Positions 11,760 through 24,153 of a stretch of DNA of 64,000 nt are shown here, piece by piece; positions within the stretch are counted from its first letter, which is position 1, and the number at the start of each line of letters is the position of its first letter. Below the pieces are notes generated by a model that was given only the letters and a program-made list of their open reading frames with translations, did no database searches and was not told the origin of the DNA. The DNA comes from Anthonomus grandis grandis (lineage: Eukaryota > Arthropoda > Insecta > Coleoptera > Curculionidae): the NCBI RefSeq assembly GCF_022605725.1, contig NC_065547.1, positions 13,433,167-13,497,166 of the forward strand, given 5' to 3'. A program made the translations under genes and the position numbers.

Positions 11760-13030
11760 ATTTTGTCCGGAAATGATTTCAAAGATGGTGGAGGTGGATA
11801 TCGTCAAAAGTCGCCCTTTTGCAACTGGACCTTTTGTAGAAATAATAATCAACGCTTTACTCTGAGGAAAATTATATAATTTGTAGGCCTGTAGACATGA
11901 AGACCATTTCAAATATGCTGTGAGTCATCCTTCAGTCCAGAGTATCAAAACCGCATGCGAATTTGAGAATTGTTATGCTGCTCAGATCCGCGACAAGCAA
12001 CTCCTCGTATAGATAATACAAAGTAGTTATGCAAAATGGCTTCTGATGTAACGCCTTTTTGGTAACCAGATAGAAGATCTTTCTGTCTATCACTATTCAA
12101 GTCGGAAACTCGCTTGTGCTTTTATAAATGGCCGATTAATAAGGCAGCAGGAAGAAATGAAAGAACCTATTCCAATCTCCGCAAGACACTACTTTGGCCA
12201 AACACTAAATAATGGTTCTATTCATTCGTTGCCAATATGCCATCTGATAGCAAGTGTAATGCAATAGCTCTCATTTTCTGGATTTGGAAAAGAACTAGAT
12301 AGAAGTATCTTACAGATGTTCTAGAACAAGCTGAATTTTTAAATGTCGTTTTTGGTTTGAATGTAGCACTAAAGGTACCCCAAATTGGCAGATCTATTCT
12401 TTTATTAAAGCGTTGACGTCAGTGGACGCTTCCTGGTTTGGTAGAAGGTATGCCTCAACCCATTTGCTGAAGAAGTTCATCACGACCACGATGTGCGTTT
12501 GTCTTGCTATTGACCCAGTAAAATCTTTTTGTAACTTTTCCCAGGGTCGAAGTCACTCCAAAATGTCATACCGGCATGGATTTCCTCTAGCAACTCTGAA
12601 ATTAGACATAATGATTTGCCTTCCTTCCTCTTTGTTTTCATTCGTATATATCTATCTTTCAAATTAGCGAGTTCCATTATGCTAAATATGATAGGTTAGG
12701 ATTATTTGAATATCGAAATCCTCCTCTTGGTTTTTTATAAGATTTTTATTTTGGCAAATGTCAGCGATGATTCTAGTTCTTAACATCTCTCTCCTCTGCC
12801 CACTGCCAATGCTTACAATCTGGACAGGATCTTCTTGCTACCACTTGCTGAAGGTCGACGATGGCCTCTTTGCATCATCCTACAATAGTTTGACGGGAAT
12901 GCATCTAGTGCCTTTTTGAGGATGTCTTATGTGACATTCCAACTTCCCGTCCTGAGGGCTCGTTCTTTAGTCACTACCCTAATCATGCGCTTGATGGATT
13001 TTTCAAAGTCGTTCTCTCCTTTGTTCGGGT
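11760..13030 (-). pseudogene. Gypsy pol remnant (integrase region)
   Basis: Minus-strand translation gives recognisable islands among stops and frame changes: a degraded zinc region near 12600-12500 (EEIHAGMTF, ending in KIYWVNSK), the integrase core string VVVMNFFSKWVEAYLLPNQE near 12490-12420, and a C-terminal QKGDF-type piece near 11830. The order (zinc site, core, C-terminal part) matches Gypsy integrase. The reverse transcriptase itself is not recognisable. The plus-strand frames in this interval are shadows. Confidence 0.65.
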
Positions 13031-13031
13031 T

Positions 13032-14315
13032 CCCAGTAAACATTTATTGTCCTGGGGACGTACTATATTGGTCGCAAATGTCCTGTGTAGATGGTTCAAA
13101 TAAAAATACCGTGGGACGTCTCTTGGACCTCCTGGGTGGGATTGTTAGGCTTAGGATATGTCTCTTGGATAATTATATTTATGTCTATATATTAAATATA
13201 TTATATATCCTAATCTTATCTTAATCACATTTTTCATAAAATCAAAAAAATTATATTTTTCTAGTTAAACAGTAATCCTAAATATAATTTTAAGTATACG
13301 CTAGTATAGAACAAAATTCAAATTTGGCGTAATTTAAGGCGTTGCCGTTTAGTTCTACTCCACGACAGGGAGAGGTCGCTGTTGTCGATTATCTCTGTTA
13401 TTGCAATGCACATTGGCGATGGGACTTTGAGTTCATTGTGCTGTTGTCACTGATATGTGTTGTGCATCCTCCTTTTTTTTTTAAATTTGGAAAGTTTGAC
13501 TTCAATTTTTTTATAATTAATAAAAAAAATTTGTAATGAATAAGGCAACCAATTTTTTGTAATAAATAACTGACTTTTGTTTTGCGAGTTTTGATTTTAT
13601 CGTTATATCGGTTCTGTGGTCGCGATGGTAAAGTTAATTTAAATTGGAAGATTTAGACTGGACTCCCTTAACTTTAGCTTTATTCGAAGGTGCCACAGTA
13701 TAGTGCTGCAAGAAGGTTAGTACCTGAGTTATATTCAAAATGCCTTAAGATGCAAAATCTTTCCCTAAAAGAACTTCATTCAAAAATAAAAACTGATGCC
13801 CCTGCAAGTAATGTTTAATTAATATTAGTATAATAATAGTATATATAAAATTAGAATAATAATTAATTAGTATATTTTGATTTTAGAAGGACTACTACTT
13901 AACCCAAAAATTACACAAGTTACGCGAGAAGATATTGAGATTATGTCGTGCTTGCGTCACGCGCCTGAAAGGTCAAAATGTGAAAACTAAAAATCGCCAC
14001 GGCATTATATTATAATAAAAGTGATCTTCAAAAATATACCCCTTTGTATAATAGTATTTTAACCATCTCTTTTATATCCTATAAATATCCTAAAAACGTA
14101 AATATTCTTGGTCTATATATGTACATCCAATGAACAGCGAATAACTACCCCATATATTTATAGTACTATCCAAAGGACATCTATAAGATCAACTTGGGAT
14201 AGTGGCCGATACTATTCTAAAAGCATGTCCGTGGGACGTCCCAAAGATTTCACAAGATGAAACGGGACGTCTTTGGAATTTATTCTATGTCCCATTTTTG
14301 CGTTACTGGGACGTC
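13032..14315. repeat. Insert-like block with GGGACGTC motifs and CCCAGTAA ends
   Basis: CCCAGTAA at 13032-13039 and its complement TTACTGGG at 14303-14310 bracket a stretch in which GGGACGTC occurs at 13113, 14233, 14264 and 14308, always close to the ends. The middle is AT-rich and without a gene. It separates the Gypsy gag and pol pieces, so it may be a non-autonomous DNA transposon. I see no convincing target duplication, so limits and class are uncertain. Confidence 0.4.
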
Positions 14316-14327
14316 TAAGGGACCGAA

Positions 14328-14708
14328 CTATGCTATCATTTCACCATGGTGGATTCTATTCAGGAATGCTTGTACTGCCAAACGTTCCATGATTCTTTCC
14401 AATAAATCTGTGTATACCAGTCGAACTAAACATGGAATGTCAGCCGCAAACTTTTGCATGGATTCGCCTGATTTTTGGCACCGATATTTCTGCGTGTAGT
14501 AGACATGTTCTAGCGGTGACTGGCTATAACGCATATCCAACACCAGGTGATCGTAGACTTCTTGTTGCTTCGGAAAGATTCTATGCAGAATAGTAGCAGC
14601 ATTTTTTCTCAAGGCCAACAGCTGCCCTTTCCCTAGATCACCATTCCTTTGCTTTTGCAGCCATCTCAAACTGACGCTGATAAATATTCCAGGATGTAGT
14701 ACCATCAA
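14328..14708 (-). pseudogene. Gypsy gag fragment
   Basis: A 126-residue minus-strand frame with the retrotransposon gag pattern LEHVYYTQK...QKSGESMQKFAADI...LVRLVYTDLLERIMERLAVQAFLN, familiar from insect Gypsy capsid proteins. It is about 350 bases downstream of the putative 5' LTR in the element's own direction. It stops shortly after the conserved helix; the nucleocapsid part is missing. Gag would have formed the particle of the element. Confidence 0.8.
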
Positions 14709-15602
14709 ATTAAAGTGGTTTAAGGCGCACTAGCTGCTAAACAAGTCTGTTGGGCTAATAATTCTATATTGGCACAAACTTCGGTCTTCTGGTCCACTAT
14801 TGAAGGTCTACAGGGTAGTTCATAGAAAGTGTTGACGTTCCATATTGCTATTTTGTTTTAAACTTTCTGGATTATGTCCCTCAATAATGAAAGAATCCAC
14901 TTTTCCAGCGAATATTCTTCTAAAATGTTTTTGATGAATTACTACACAATGTTATCGTTGCATGCATCTTTAAAGTTTGAGTTAAAATACTCCATGCACA
15001 ATAATAGCCAACTTTTTTATCAATTTTCACAGTTACACTAATAAACACGATAATTTACGACTGCTAGAAATAACTATTTACACCGTATTTATTTACTATA
15101 GTATTTAAATGTCGCGCCAATATTCCGAACTGAACTAAACTCGACTGCCAACTGGCCTCCGATGTCGATGTTATATACTGTCTATCCGGGCTGCTAGCTT
15201 TTACTGCTCTTGTCGGTCTTTTAAGTAGATCCTTTGTCGAGATTAGGCGCCTTCTTTTTATAATTCTGGGTCGCATCTAGGTGCTTGGACTTGTGACTCA
15301 CTCGGAGAATAGGAACCGACTGGTCGGGTTAAGGCTTGGTTGCTTGTACTTATGAGGTCTGGGTGAGATGTTATTGGACGCGAGCCTGCGAAACAGACCA
15401 CGCCCCTTTAGACCACGGAACTTTTGGCTTGTGATAAAAGGTCGGGCGGAGGAGTGAACGTATCAGTCTTTAACGGTGTTTTGGATAATGTTTGGGTTTT
15501 TGACGTTAGGTTTGGGTTTTATGTAAGGTTTTGTGGTTAGTACGGATGAGTTTTAGGATTTGAGCACCCAAGAAGGAAAAAAAAAACGGATAGTGTGGGG
15601 AC

Positions 15603-16960
15603 TTAGATCTCGGCTCCCAACAATAGTTTAAACGCCGGGTTTGAGTTTAGTTTTTCCAGTTTTGCCATCAGGGTGTCGACTGGGACTAAGGGAGGCAAAC
15701 TTAGAAAATTTAAGAGGCTCGTGTTATTGATTGAAAACTCGGGACGTTTAATATGCGATTTTGTAGTGCCCTCCTTCGGCTCCGCCCTCCTGGTATTAGA
15801 TTCCGTGTTGGTCTTTCTTAAGGTCTCGGCGAAGCTTTTTTGTTTGTTTACGTTTTTTATGTTTGGATTTTTTGGGCAGCGCCAATAGCTCGCCGGATGG
15901 TCGCCACCGCAATTGCAACACTCTGCCGGTGTTGCTCTGTCTTTTTCACACTCTGAGTAGTGGTGTTCCCCTTGCATTTATGGCAACGCGCCTTTGCGTT
16001 GCAATTGCTCATGACATGTCCGTATTCCTGGCAGCGATGACACTGCCCAATTTGCTTCCTGTCTTCCTCCTTGTTAAACCGCTCAACATGGACTATAATA
16101 TTTAATATGCTTTCAATTTCAAATACGGCCTCCTGCTCTTTAGGGACGAGGAACCTGATGAGGTCCGTGGGCCTTCGGTGACCTGGGCCGGTTTTAAACA
16201 AACCCAGCTCCTCAGGCTCGAACCCCATCATGCTGAGTTCCTCCTCTACTTCTTCCAGTTTGAAGTTCTGATCCAGAGAAGGAATGGAATTCCATTCCCT
16301 CTTCCTTGAGTAGTTCTGTAAGTGCTCTGTGGTCTTTGGAAGTTTTGGGAAAGAGCGCTAATCCCAATCTATCTTTTTGGACTTTTGTAATGTTAATTTT
16401 GTTTCCACAAAATAATTTATATTTTGTGGCCCAGTTTTTAGTGTCTCGTAACACTAACTTGGGTACTTTAATAATGTTAGGATCAACACTCTTCTCTTTA
16501 CCCGCAAAGAAGAGGTTATTTAGGGGCATGTACAATGGGTCTCTTTTAAGAGTGGGATTTTCAATGGGGATTTGGATGGGTTTTGGGTCAGCCGATGTTG
16601 AGGGGACTGACTCCCTGTTTGTTGTTTTCCCAGGGTTAACCGGTTCCGAGGCCGGCATGTCACCGTCTTGTGAAGGCGGAGACATGCCCGCGTCTTCCCT
16701 GGTTCTTTTCTTTTTCTGCTCGTTTGGGTTTTTGTCGCCCCCCCTGCACCATCTGGCGCTCTTCGAGCTTGGCGTTTTTCTTAGTGAGGGCTTTGATTTC
16801 GTTCATTCTTCCCTCGAGTTTACAATTTAAGTCCGAGATCAGCTCATTAAGAGAATGATTTTCTGAGATCAACTTATTTATCTTATAGCCTGATAGTTGT
16901 AATCTCTCAGTTAGCTGAGAGTTTTGAAGTTTAACCTCGTATATCTCTCTTACATTTCAC
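15603..16960 (-). pseudogene. ORF1 (gag-like) of a Jockey-type LINE, frameshifted
   Basis: Three minus-strand frames join in order. 16872-16660 is a charged coiled-coil N-terminus (SDLNCKLEGRMNEIKALTK). 16685-16212 is the middle part. 16231-15603 carries CCHC knuckles (CHRCQEYGHVMSNC, CHKC, then CCNCGGDHPASYWRCPK) and a Pro/Leu-rich end. This is the nucleic-acid-binding ORF1 protein of Jockey-like LINEs, which coats the RNA. Frame changes lie near 16670, 16220 and 15960. No ORF2 follows: the sequence runs into the Gypsy LTR region at about 15300, so the element is truncated. The plus-strand frames over this interval are shadows. Confidence 0.82.
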
Positions 16961-17329
16961 TTAATCAGCAGCAGGGGTCAGTTCGGGATTTTGTTTGGGG
17001 TTTTAGGAAATGGCCTCCTACCGTCGACGCGGCTCCTTATGTACTCGGTAGACCACCGTTCCGGAAGACTCTCTAACCTTCTGCGCATCTCCAGAAATGT
17101 GTGCCCATTTATATCATTCCAGCATAATGAAGAACAGCTGGTACTCGCGGTGTTGTCAATATCGTTACAATATGCATTTTCAAGTGAGTATACATGTGTA
17201 TGTATTCTTTAGAGTATTATTTTTTACTTGTACTGCTTTCGTAATGAAATGCAATAACAAGTACAGAATTAATCAGATAAAAAAACCTAAACAAAATAAA
17301 GAAAATAAAGGGGAAAAAATTATGTAACA

Positions 17330-19221
17330 AAATTAACAAAAAAAAAAAAACTAAAAACCTAGAATCGGTAGACACTCATAATAAGGAATAAATTCTTTTG
17401 AATATCTTTTTAATTTTTAAAAAGTATTTAATATATTCACCTAAAAATATTTTTTAAATTCAGTAAAATTGTTAGTGGTCAAGCACTCAAAAGATAGACA
17501 ACTTTTTTCAGTTAATTTAAACGTAAAAAAATAATCAAAATTTAAAGGAGATTAAAAGGAAATTTACTGAAATGACAGAAAAAACCTTAATCTAAAAGAA
17601 ATTTGATGATTTAAAAATAGGAAGCTTAAAATAAAATCAAAAATCTAAAAGCAAATAGGAATTAATTAAGAAAATAAGAGAAGAAGGTAAAAAATTCATT
17701 TTTGACAATTCAAGAATATAATTTATTTTATTCTATAATTAATTTTATTTTAATCCAGCAATATTGATACCTTTTTCTATTTTTATATATAAATAAAAAA
17801 AATTAAAGAGAAATTAGAAGATGAAAATAAGGTGGCAAGTAGTATGAAATAATAAAATAACATAAGAATTAATAAAATGTGAAATAACATTTCGTTAGTT
17901 CCTTGGAGAATAAATAAAGTTATTTTCATTTGCTTGGTTAAAAATAAATTTCAAAAAAATAAGTGATATTTAGGAAAAAGTGTCTTCTCTATTTGATCTT
18001 AATGTGATAAGGTTACATTTTTATTATCTTGAAGGTCCACTAACTAGTTCTATTTTCTTGTGAAGAAAAGAATTAAAGAAATAAACTGATAAAAATTAAA
18101 AGAAGTGAATAAAAAGGAAATAATGAAATGGAGTAGTAAGAGGTAATAAAATATTTTACTACTTCCTTTATGAACAAGTGAATATATTTTTTTTGCTTTT
18201 TGACTTTGATTTAAATAAGAAGAAAAATTCAAAAAAATTTAAAAATAAAAATACAGAATAAATAAATTTCAATTTATCTTTTTTATTACGACCCGACCTT
18301 GTAATGCAACATCAGCCGTAACATCGATTGTTGATATTTCGAAAATGAAGTGGAACCCAACGAATAACAATTTAATTATATTATTTTGCTAACTAAATAT
18401 ATATTATTATTGCTTTTTGGTAGCCATTTAAATAAAAAGAAATAGAAAAATATATAAAAACAAATCTGGTATTTTGATCTATGTGAAAATGTTGGGAAGT
18501 AAGTATCTCCCCTTTTTTACCTTAACTAGGCTAGGTTAAAACTTTAATCATTTTAAGAATAAGTCTATTAACGCTTAAAATAAATGAAAATAAAAATTAA
18601 AAAAGAAATTAAAGCAGGAAATAATAAACTAGGTAGGAAGAAGGTAAAAATATATAAAATATGATTTACGAATATATAACTCAAGGATGAAATTTATTTT
18701 ATTTAATATTTCATTTTGTTTTAATCCTGCAAAATCTATAATTTTTTCTAATCTTATATAGAAATAAAAAAAATTAACAGAAAATAATAAAATGAATATG
18801 AGGTAGAAAATATAAGATAAAATAGAATAGGATTTGAGAAAATATGAAATAAAATGTAATTACTTACTTAAAAAATGCATACATTTACAATTTTTTTACT
18901 CTTTACTACACATTTGAAAAAAGAGAAAACACAAAAGAAGGAAAAAAAAGTAGGACATACAATAAATAAATAATTTCGTTGGAGAATGAATTAATTTATA
19001 TTTTTTTTAGGAGAAATAGGAAAAAAATTAAATAAAATTAAAAGTAATAGAATTATTTAGTTACCCTAGAGAATTTATAAATTTATAAAAACGTTTATTG
19101 TCGCTTTTATAGACCTTTCAATAAGAAGTAAACAAACAAAAATATAAAAAATAACAGATATTTGAATGTATATAGGAGTATACCTAAATTTCACCCCTTA
19201 ACCTTAGTTGGACTTCAACAG
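17330..19221. other. AT-rich gene-free stretch with a diverged internal duplication
   Basis: No coding signature. Blocks near 17620-17890 and 18590-18860 share the same order of AT-rich words (for example GAAGAAGGTAAAAA, then TTTATTTTA, then TTTTAATCC-GCAA), about 970 bases apart, which suggests an old duplication. Related strings (TTGCTTTT-AT-AATAAGAAG) recur near 18190, 18400 and 19090. Probably decayed intronic or intergenic filler. Confidence 0.4.
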
Positions 19222-19259
19222 CCCAACTAGCAAAATGGAATTCTAAAAGAACCGAATTA

Positions 19260-19745
19260 TTGTATAACAATCGAATAGCGTTGTTTTAGGGACTGTTTGT
19301 TTTTATTAAGCCTTTTGTTGCGATAATTTTGTTTTATAAATAAAATTGTTGTATTAAATGGTTTTATAGTGGCTTTTACGATATATCCTATAACGCAATA
19401 TACGATAATTTCTTTAAAAATGATATAATACGTTATAAGCAAGTTTTATACAATATCAAAAATATGATTTTATAAGACCTGTAAACCTATTGTATCAGAG
19501 TCCTATAATATACTATATTAGAGCACAATAAAATAGTTACTTAAGCTTGTCTTATAGAAGCATTATAGTGTTGCATAATAAATATTTTATAGCATTGAAT
19601 TACACTGCATAATAAAACACTTTTATACGTGAACTTTAGATACTATACGACATTCTCCTTTATAAATGCCTTATAGGATAAAACAGTGTCTGACAGAATA
19701 AATTTGTTCTAAGATCTGCGTTATAAGAGTGAAGTGAATGCCGTA
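19260..19745. repeat. Left subterminal TATAAG repeats of the outer element
   Basis: About every 15-30 bases there is a word of the form TTATAAG, CTTATAG or TTTTATA in either direction (for example near 19333, 19430, 19470, 19550, 19690 and 19720). Similar clusters occur at the right end of this element and at the ends of the nested one. In En/Spm, subterminal repeats like these bind the element's second protein. Confidence 0.6.
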
Positions 19746-19815
19746 ACCTCACTTTTGCACTAAAATATTTTATTTTGATGGGTGACAAATTTAATTAAAA
19801 TAATAATACTTAATA

Positions 19816-20150
19816 ATGAATTCTCAGTGGAAAAAAATTAACGACGCAGTGGCAATATTAAAAGAGCTTGTAAGAAAAAATATCAACAAATTCTTGCAAG
19901 TAATCCAGAGATTGTTTGTTCTAATTTTAATGGAAGTAGGCCTGATACCACAGAGCTTGAGAACATAATTCCTCAGGTCCCACAAGACAAACCGGACAAT
20001 AATAGTAATAGTATGAATATTCCAAATCTAGAATCTGAGGATACTTCTTTTGATAATATAAATGATGGTCCGATTTCTACTGATGACGAAGAAAATACAA
20101 AATTGCTTTCTGAAACTGAGAAAAAAAATAAAATTAGAAAGCGGCGGAAA
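19816..20150 (+). pseudogene. 5' fragment of the outer element's transposase
   Basis: From ATG 19816 (MNSQWKKINDAVAILKEL) a frame change near 19870 leads into a stop-free stretch (SNPEIVCSNFNGSRPD, ESEDTSFDNINDG, LLSETEKKNKIRKRR) ending about 20150. It is acidic and low in aromatics, like the N-terminal region of such transposases. It lies just inside the left subterminal repeats and points inward, the expected place for the transposase gene. It ends where the minus-strand DUF4806 fragment begins, so the element looks internally deleted. Assigned by position and coding quality, not by a catalytic motif. Confidence 0.5.
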
Positions 20151-20876
20151 TAAGAATGGATCAGTTTTTGGGAGAAGAACCTTTACTGCTCTTCGGGGTC
20201 TTTTGAGCACGGCGGGGCTCTGCTGCTCTTCGTTTTCTGTGGTACTCTCACTGGCATCTACCATCTTGGATAATTCTTCTTCTGCCATTCCCAACTAACA
20301 AAGTTTTCTTATTACTAACAGCTTAAAAGCTAGTTTTTATTTATAGAGGTTTTTTAAAGGTTTTGAATTGCCATTTTTGCGTTATAAAAGTTTTTGATAA
20401 GGCAAATTTATCTCCGAGGGAAAAACAGCCTTTAACGATTGCTCTTAGAATATTCTTACGACTTTTTTATAAAGCTGATTTATAGCTATAATGTTACTTG
20501 CTGTAAGAATATTTATACTGCCTCCACTATAAGGAAAAACGCCTCTGTAAGCAATTGTATCTTATAGTTTACTTGTAGAAGCTCCTAAATATATTTATAC
20601 AAGCTTAATAAAGAAAGTAGGTGCTGTTTTATAAGTATTACTTTAGATTACATGTATAAGTTTAAAAGGTTATTTAAAAAACCTTTACAGGGCAAGTATT
20701 TCATAAAAAAGTTGCAAGACTTAAAAGCGTTTCGTAAAGAGTATTTAAAACACAAAATAGTGTTTTAGGTACTGTTAGGGCATTTTAAAAAGCAGGCTTA
20801 TTAAAGTTGCAAGAAAGTAATAAGATTTTAATGGTTTTCGCCATTTTGATTTAAGTGCCACAGGGAAATTAATGGT

Positions 20877-21570
20877 GTGTGTGTATACTGTGTGCAAAGT
20901 TCTAAAAATCTAAAAATAGCTCATGCACTTTTCAATAATTATGTCGAATATTATCGAGACTTTTATGGTGTTGATTACATTACTAGCAACGTTCATAATC
21001 TTACACATGTAGTTGATGATTTGAAATCTTATGATGAAGTTTCAAAATTCGGAAAGTTTTTAACTTTTAATGCATACCCATTTGAAAATAGATTATATCA
21101 AATAAAAAACCTATTAAGAAATGGAAATGTCCCACTTGCTCAAGCTGCTAAAAGATTAGGTGAAATTACTCAAGTCGAAACATGGTCAATTACAGAAAAA
21201 AAAAATCCTTTCCAAATTTAAAAAATCAAAATTCAGAAGAAAATTTTTTAAAAGTAGTTGTTTTACCTACCTTTACTCTAACATATCAAACACCTAATCA
21301 ATGGTTCTTACCAACTAAAAATGAAATAGTGCAAATGCGATACGCAGAGTGTAAAGTAGTTAAATATGTATATATGGTTATGCGTTAAAAAAAACTGAAA
21401 ACTTTTTTGAAACACCAATCAGGTCTTCTTTTTTAAACATATATAAATGTACCTGTACAGAATTTAACCCACATGTTTGCTGTATAAGTAATATAAAATG
21501 TAAAATGGTTGCAGTATCTAGCAATAAGAAAAATGAAGTAATTTTTATTCCATTAATTCATACTTTGTAA
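20877..21570 (+). pseudogene. Transposase C-terminal part (DUF4218-like region)
   Basis: The frame holds TSNVHNLTHVVDDLKSY, then NAYPFENRLYQIKNLLRNGN and LAQAAKRLGE. This H-x-L-x-H / YPFE-x-R / K-x-R-N pattern is also found in the DUF4218 region of plant CACTA transposases and in many insect transposase-domain proteins. After frame changes near 21200 and 21385 the end reads NIYKCTCTEFNPHVCC and IPLIHTL before TAA at 21568-21570 with an overlapping AATAAA. The catalytic core is missing, so this copy cannot move itself. Placing it in CACTA is an inference from this similarity. Confidence 0.62.
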
Positions 21571-21631
21571 TAAATATTACGTAGCAATAAAATACTTTTT
21601 TCAAGACACTTTTTATTAACAACTCAGATAA

Positions 21632-22661
21632 CTAATCACTGTTTTCAACATTTTCCACTACGACGCAGTGTTGCTCATCAGTCGGCGTCAGTTGTTCTTC
21701 GAGCAATGTTGGTTGTTCTTCGGTCGGCGTTTGTCCTTCCGAGCTTTTCCTTTCTTTTGCTTTACAGTCCATTTTTTTTGGTCGATTTTTGCTTCTAGAT
21801 TGCCTACATATTGTTTTGCCATCAGCCTCATTTCTTCTTGTCGAGTTTCTAATTATATTTAAAAAAAAAAATTTCATTCATTCATATTAAATTTGTCATC
21901 TGATAAATATATTATTTGGAAAAACAGGTTAATAATGTTTTTGTAAATTTTAAATGGGATCTTTTCCATGTTATTTTGTCTAGAGCCGCCTGCCTATGAA
22001 CACTTTGTTATAAAGGATCTTGTAAAAAACCTGTCAATTAAAATATAGCAATTGTCTATTGCCTTATTTCTTCTATGTGGGTTTCGACCACAGACAAAGC
22101 TCATTTTTGCCATATATTCATCAAAAATAATTTGATCAGTTTTTCTTTCAATTTACGAAGATCTTCAAGTATGTTAACTGGCTCAAAAGGCTCATCAACT
22201 CGAATTACAACGCTTATCCCTTCTTTTGAAGATGTAACCCGTGACTTTTCCCCAAAGGATTTAAAAAAATCGTCAAACGTTACCTCAATTTTGGCAATTT
22301 TTTGGAGTATAATTTCTTGGTTGTTCAGGATTTTATCTACGTCTTTTTTTATTTCGTCGTTTCAATAGGTTTAGCAGGTTTAAGCTTGAGAGTATCTATT
22401 GTTGCTCCTTCCTCCTGTTCCGTTTCATCTGTTTCAAGCATTCTTACTAGCTCCTCTTCGGCAATTAGTTTGTTTATTAAATAATCTTTTCATCTTGCAT
22501 TTTAAAACCAGCCAGTTATCTTCTGGGTATGAGTTAGCATCTTCTATTAGTTTTTCTGTCTTACTTTTGGGCCAGTACAGCACGCCCTTATTTTCCCAGT
22601 TTGAAGGAACAATTGTTAACTGTTTTTTACCCTTCTCGATGGTCTCGACAATTTTAAACAT
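21632..22661 (-). pseudogene. DUF4806-type protein gene of the nested element
   Basis: The N-terminus at 22661 (MFKIVETIEKGKKQLTIVP, VLYWPKSK, LVLKCKMKR) matches the outer copy's start. AEEELVRMLETDE follows in another frame near 22450, then VDKILNNQEIILQKIAKIE (22340-22280). The DUF4806 domain itself covers about 22190-21890 (FEPVNILEDLR, GGSRQNNMEKIPFKIYKNII, NLFFQIIYLSD), and a basic then Gln/Glu-rich tail (21860-21632) ends the gene. At least two frameshifts break it. It points toward the transposase gene. Domain identity is from pattern memory; the molecular role is unknown. Confidence 0.72.
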
Positions 22662-23897
22662 TTTTTCTTAACAATTCAAAAAGTTAATAAACTATTTACT
22701 TGTTTACTTTAAAAATTAATAAATTTAGGTTATAGTTATTACTATTAGCACTTTTAAAATTGTATAATTACTGTCTAAGGAGCTTTATTACTCTATAAAG
22801 GTATTATTTGAAGGCTGTATACAGTTTTTTATAATAATGCCTTATAATGGCCTCTGTAGACAGCAATTTTGATTTATAAGTAGCTTTTATAGTGCTTTAT
22901 TTCTGCATAAGGGGTCTGATGGACTTTATAATATTATATGCTGCCAAATCTATTTATAAATATTTGCTTGGCGAGAAAAATATCTTATAGAAAGCACTTA
23001 AAAAAACAAATTGCTCCTAACTTACAGTTCCCTGGGTATGGATATCTATAAGAAATCATAACAAGGAAATTTTATCATAAAAAAAATATACACAGAAAAA
23101 AGTTTATCCAATCTTATTTTTTTGTATCTTTTTTTTGTACTTTTTTTAATCAAACGTTTTTTCTCTTCACAGAAGATTAAGTAACACAGAATAAGTGGTT
23201 AATAAACACAAAATAAATTGATTATTTTAATAAGCTCAGAATAAAATAAAAACTAATATAGGTATACTTACATTAAGTTTTGATCACCTATCACGATGCT
23301 AATATAGGTATTAACTGAAAAATAAAATAAAACCCTAAATAAAACCGATTATTTTTCCGAAATTGTGCGTATGCACCTGTGTCGGTATCTCTCGTATAAC
23401 TCAGTGAACTGGCATAAAATTCATAAGAACAGCAGTTGCAAATTCACAGAAATTAGGTATGCCGCCAAAGGACGCTAGACAATCACGTTTACCGATACCG
23501 TATAGTTTTTGAGTGACGAAATTGCAAACATTTGTTTTTGTTTTTTTTTTTTAATTTTTTATTCAGTTAGTCGCATTTGAGATTATGTAATTGGAACATA
23601 CCTTCCAGAAGGCGCCACTTACTGGCTTGTAACTTAAAGGCTTGAAGCTTTCTTACGCTTTGTATATTTCTATAATACATATAATTTATTTTCCCCTTAA
23701 AAATATGGATTTCTTAAATACTTTTTCAAAAAGACGTATTTTTTTTGAATAGAAAAATTCCCATACCTACTATGTTCACAGAAGCCTTCAATAGAAAAAG
23801 CTCTTAAACTACCGCTAAATATTTGGCTATTTACCTTTCTTTTCAACAGTTTTCGTTTTTTTTTTTATAATATCAAGTATTAAAGCCTTATAAATAA

Positions 23898-24153
23898 CTA
23901 GCCCGTGACCCTCGGCTTCGCTCACAATACTTGGCTAGAGTAGGCAACCCGTGCAAAACTTAAAATATTTGTTTTTAAATAATTAATTTTCTCCCCTTCC
24001 CAATCAAATTTCAAAATATCCTTTTTAGTGGATCTTTACATTATAAAAGGAACCTACTGCCAAAATGTTAGGTTTCTAGCTCTTGTAGTTTGGGCTCTGT
24101 GATGATGCGTCAGTGAGTCAGTCAGTCATGACAAGCAATTTTATATATATAGA
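23898..24153 (+). repeat. Short interspersed repeat of the GTCAGTCAGT / TATATATAGAG type
   Basis: It begins ACTAGCCCGTGACCCTCGGC and ends with GTCAGTGAGTCAGTCAGTCA followed by TTTTATATATATAGAG. Both halves are strings I associate with abundant insect repeats, but I cannot say whether this is a SINE or the tail of a larger element. It lies in the atypical middle of the nested transposon. Confidence 0.4.

Larger units (their letters stand above)
11379..15300 (-). mobile_element. Degenerate Gypsy LTR retrotransposon, minus strand
   Basis: Direct repeats of about 60 bp at 11379-11436 and 15034-15096 (sharing AAACACGAT, TTACGACT, AGAAATA and ACCGT) end LTR-like blocks. Between them on the minus strand lie a gag fragment (14708-14328) and pol remnants (about 13030-11760). 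That places the 5' LTR at the right and the 3' LTR at the left. All frames are broken. A segment with GGGACGTC motifs (13032-14315) separates gag from pol. The U3 part of the left LTR appears inverted compared with the right one, so the structure is rearranged. Confidence 0.7.

Noticed and set aside
16306..16830. 174-codon plus-strand frame, apparently membrane-rich
   Set aside because: It is the reverse-complement shadow of the Jockey-type ORF1, which has real zinc knuckles on the other strand.
22075..22671. Overlapping plus-strand frames, Ser/Leu-rich
   Set aside because: Shadows of the minus-strand DUF4806-type gene.
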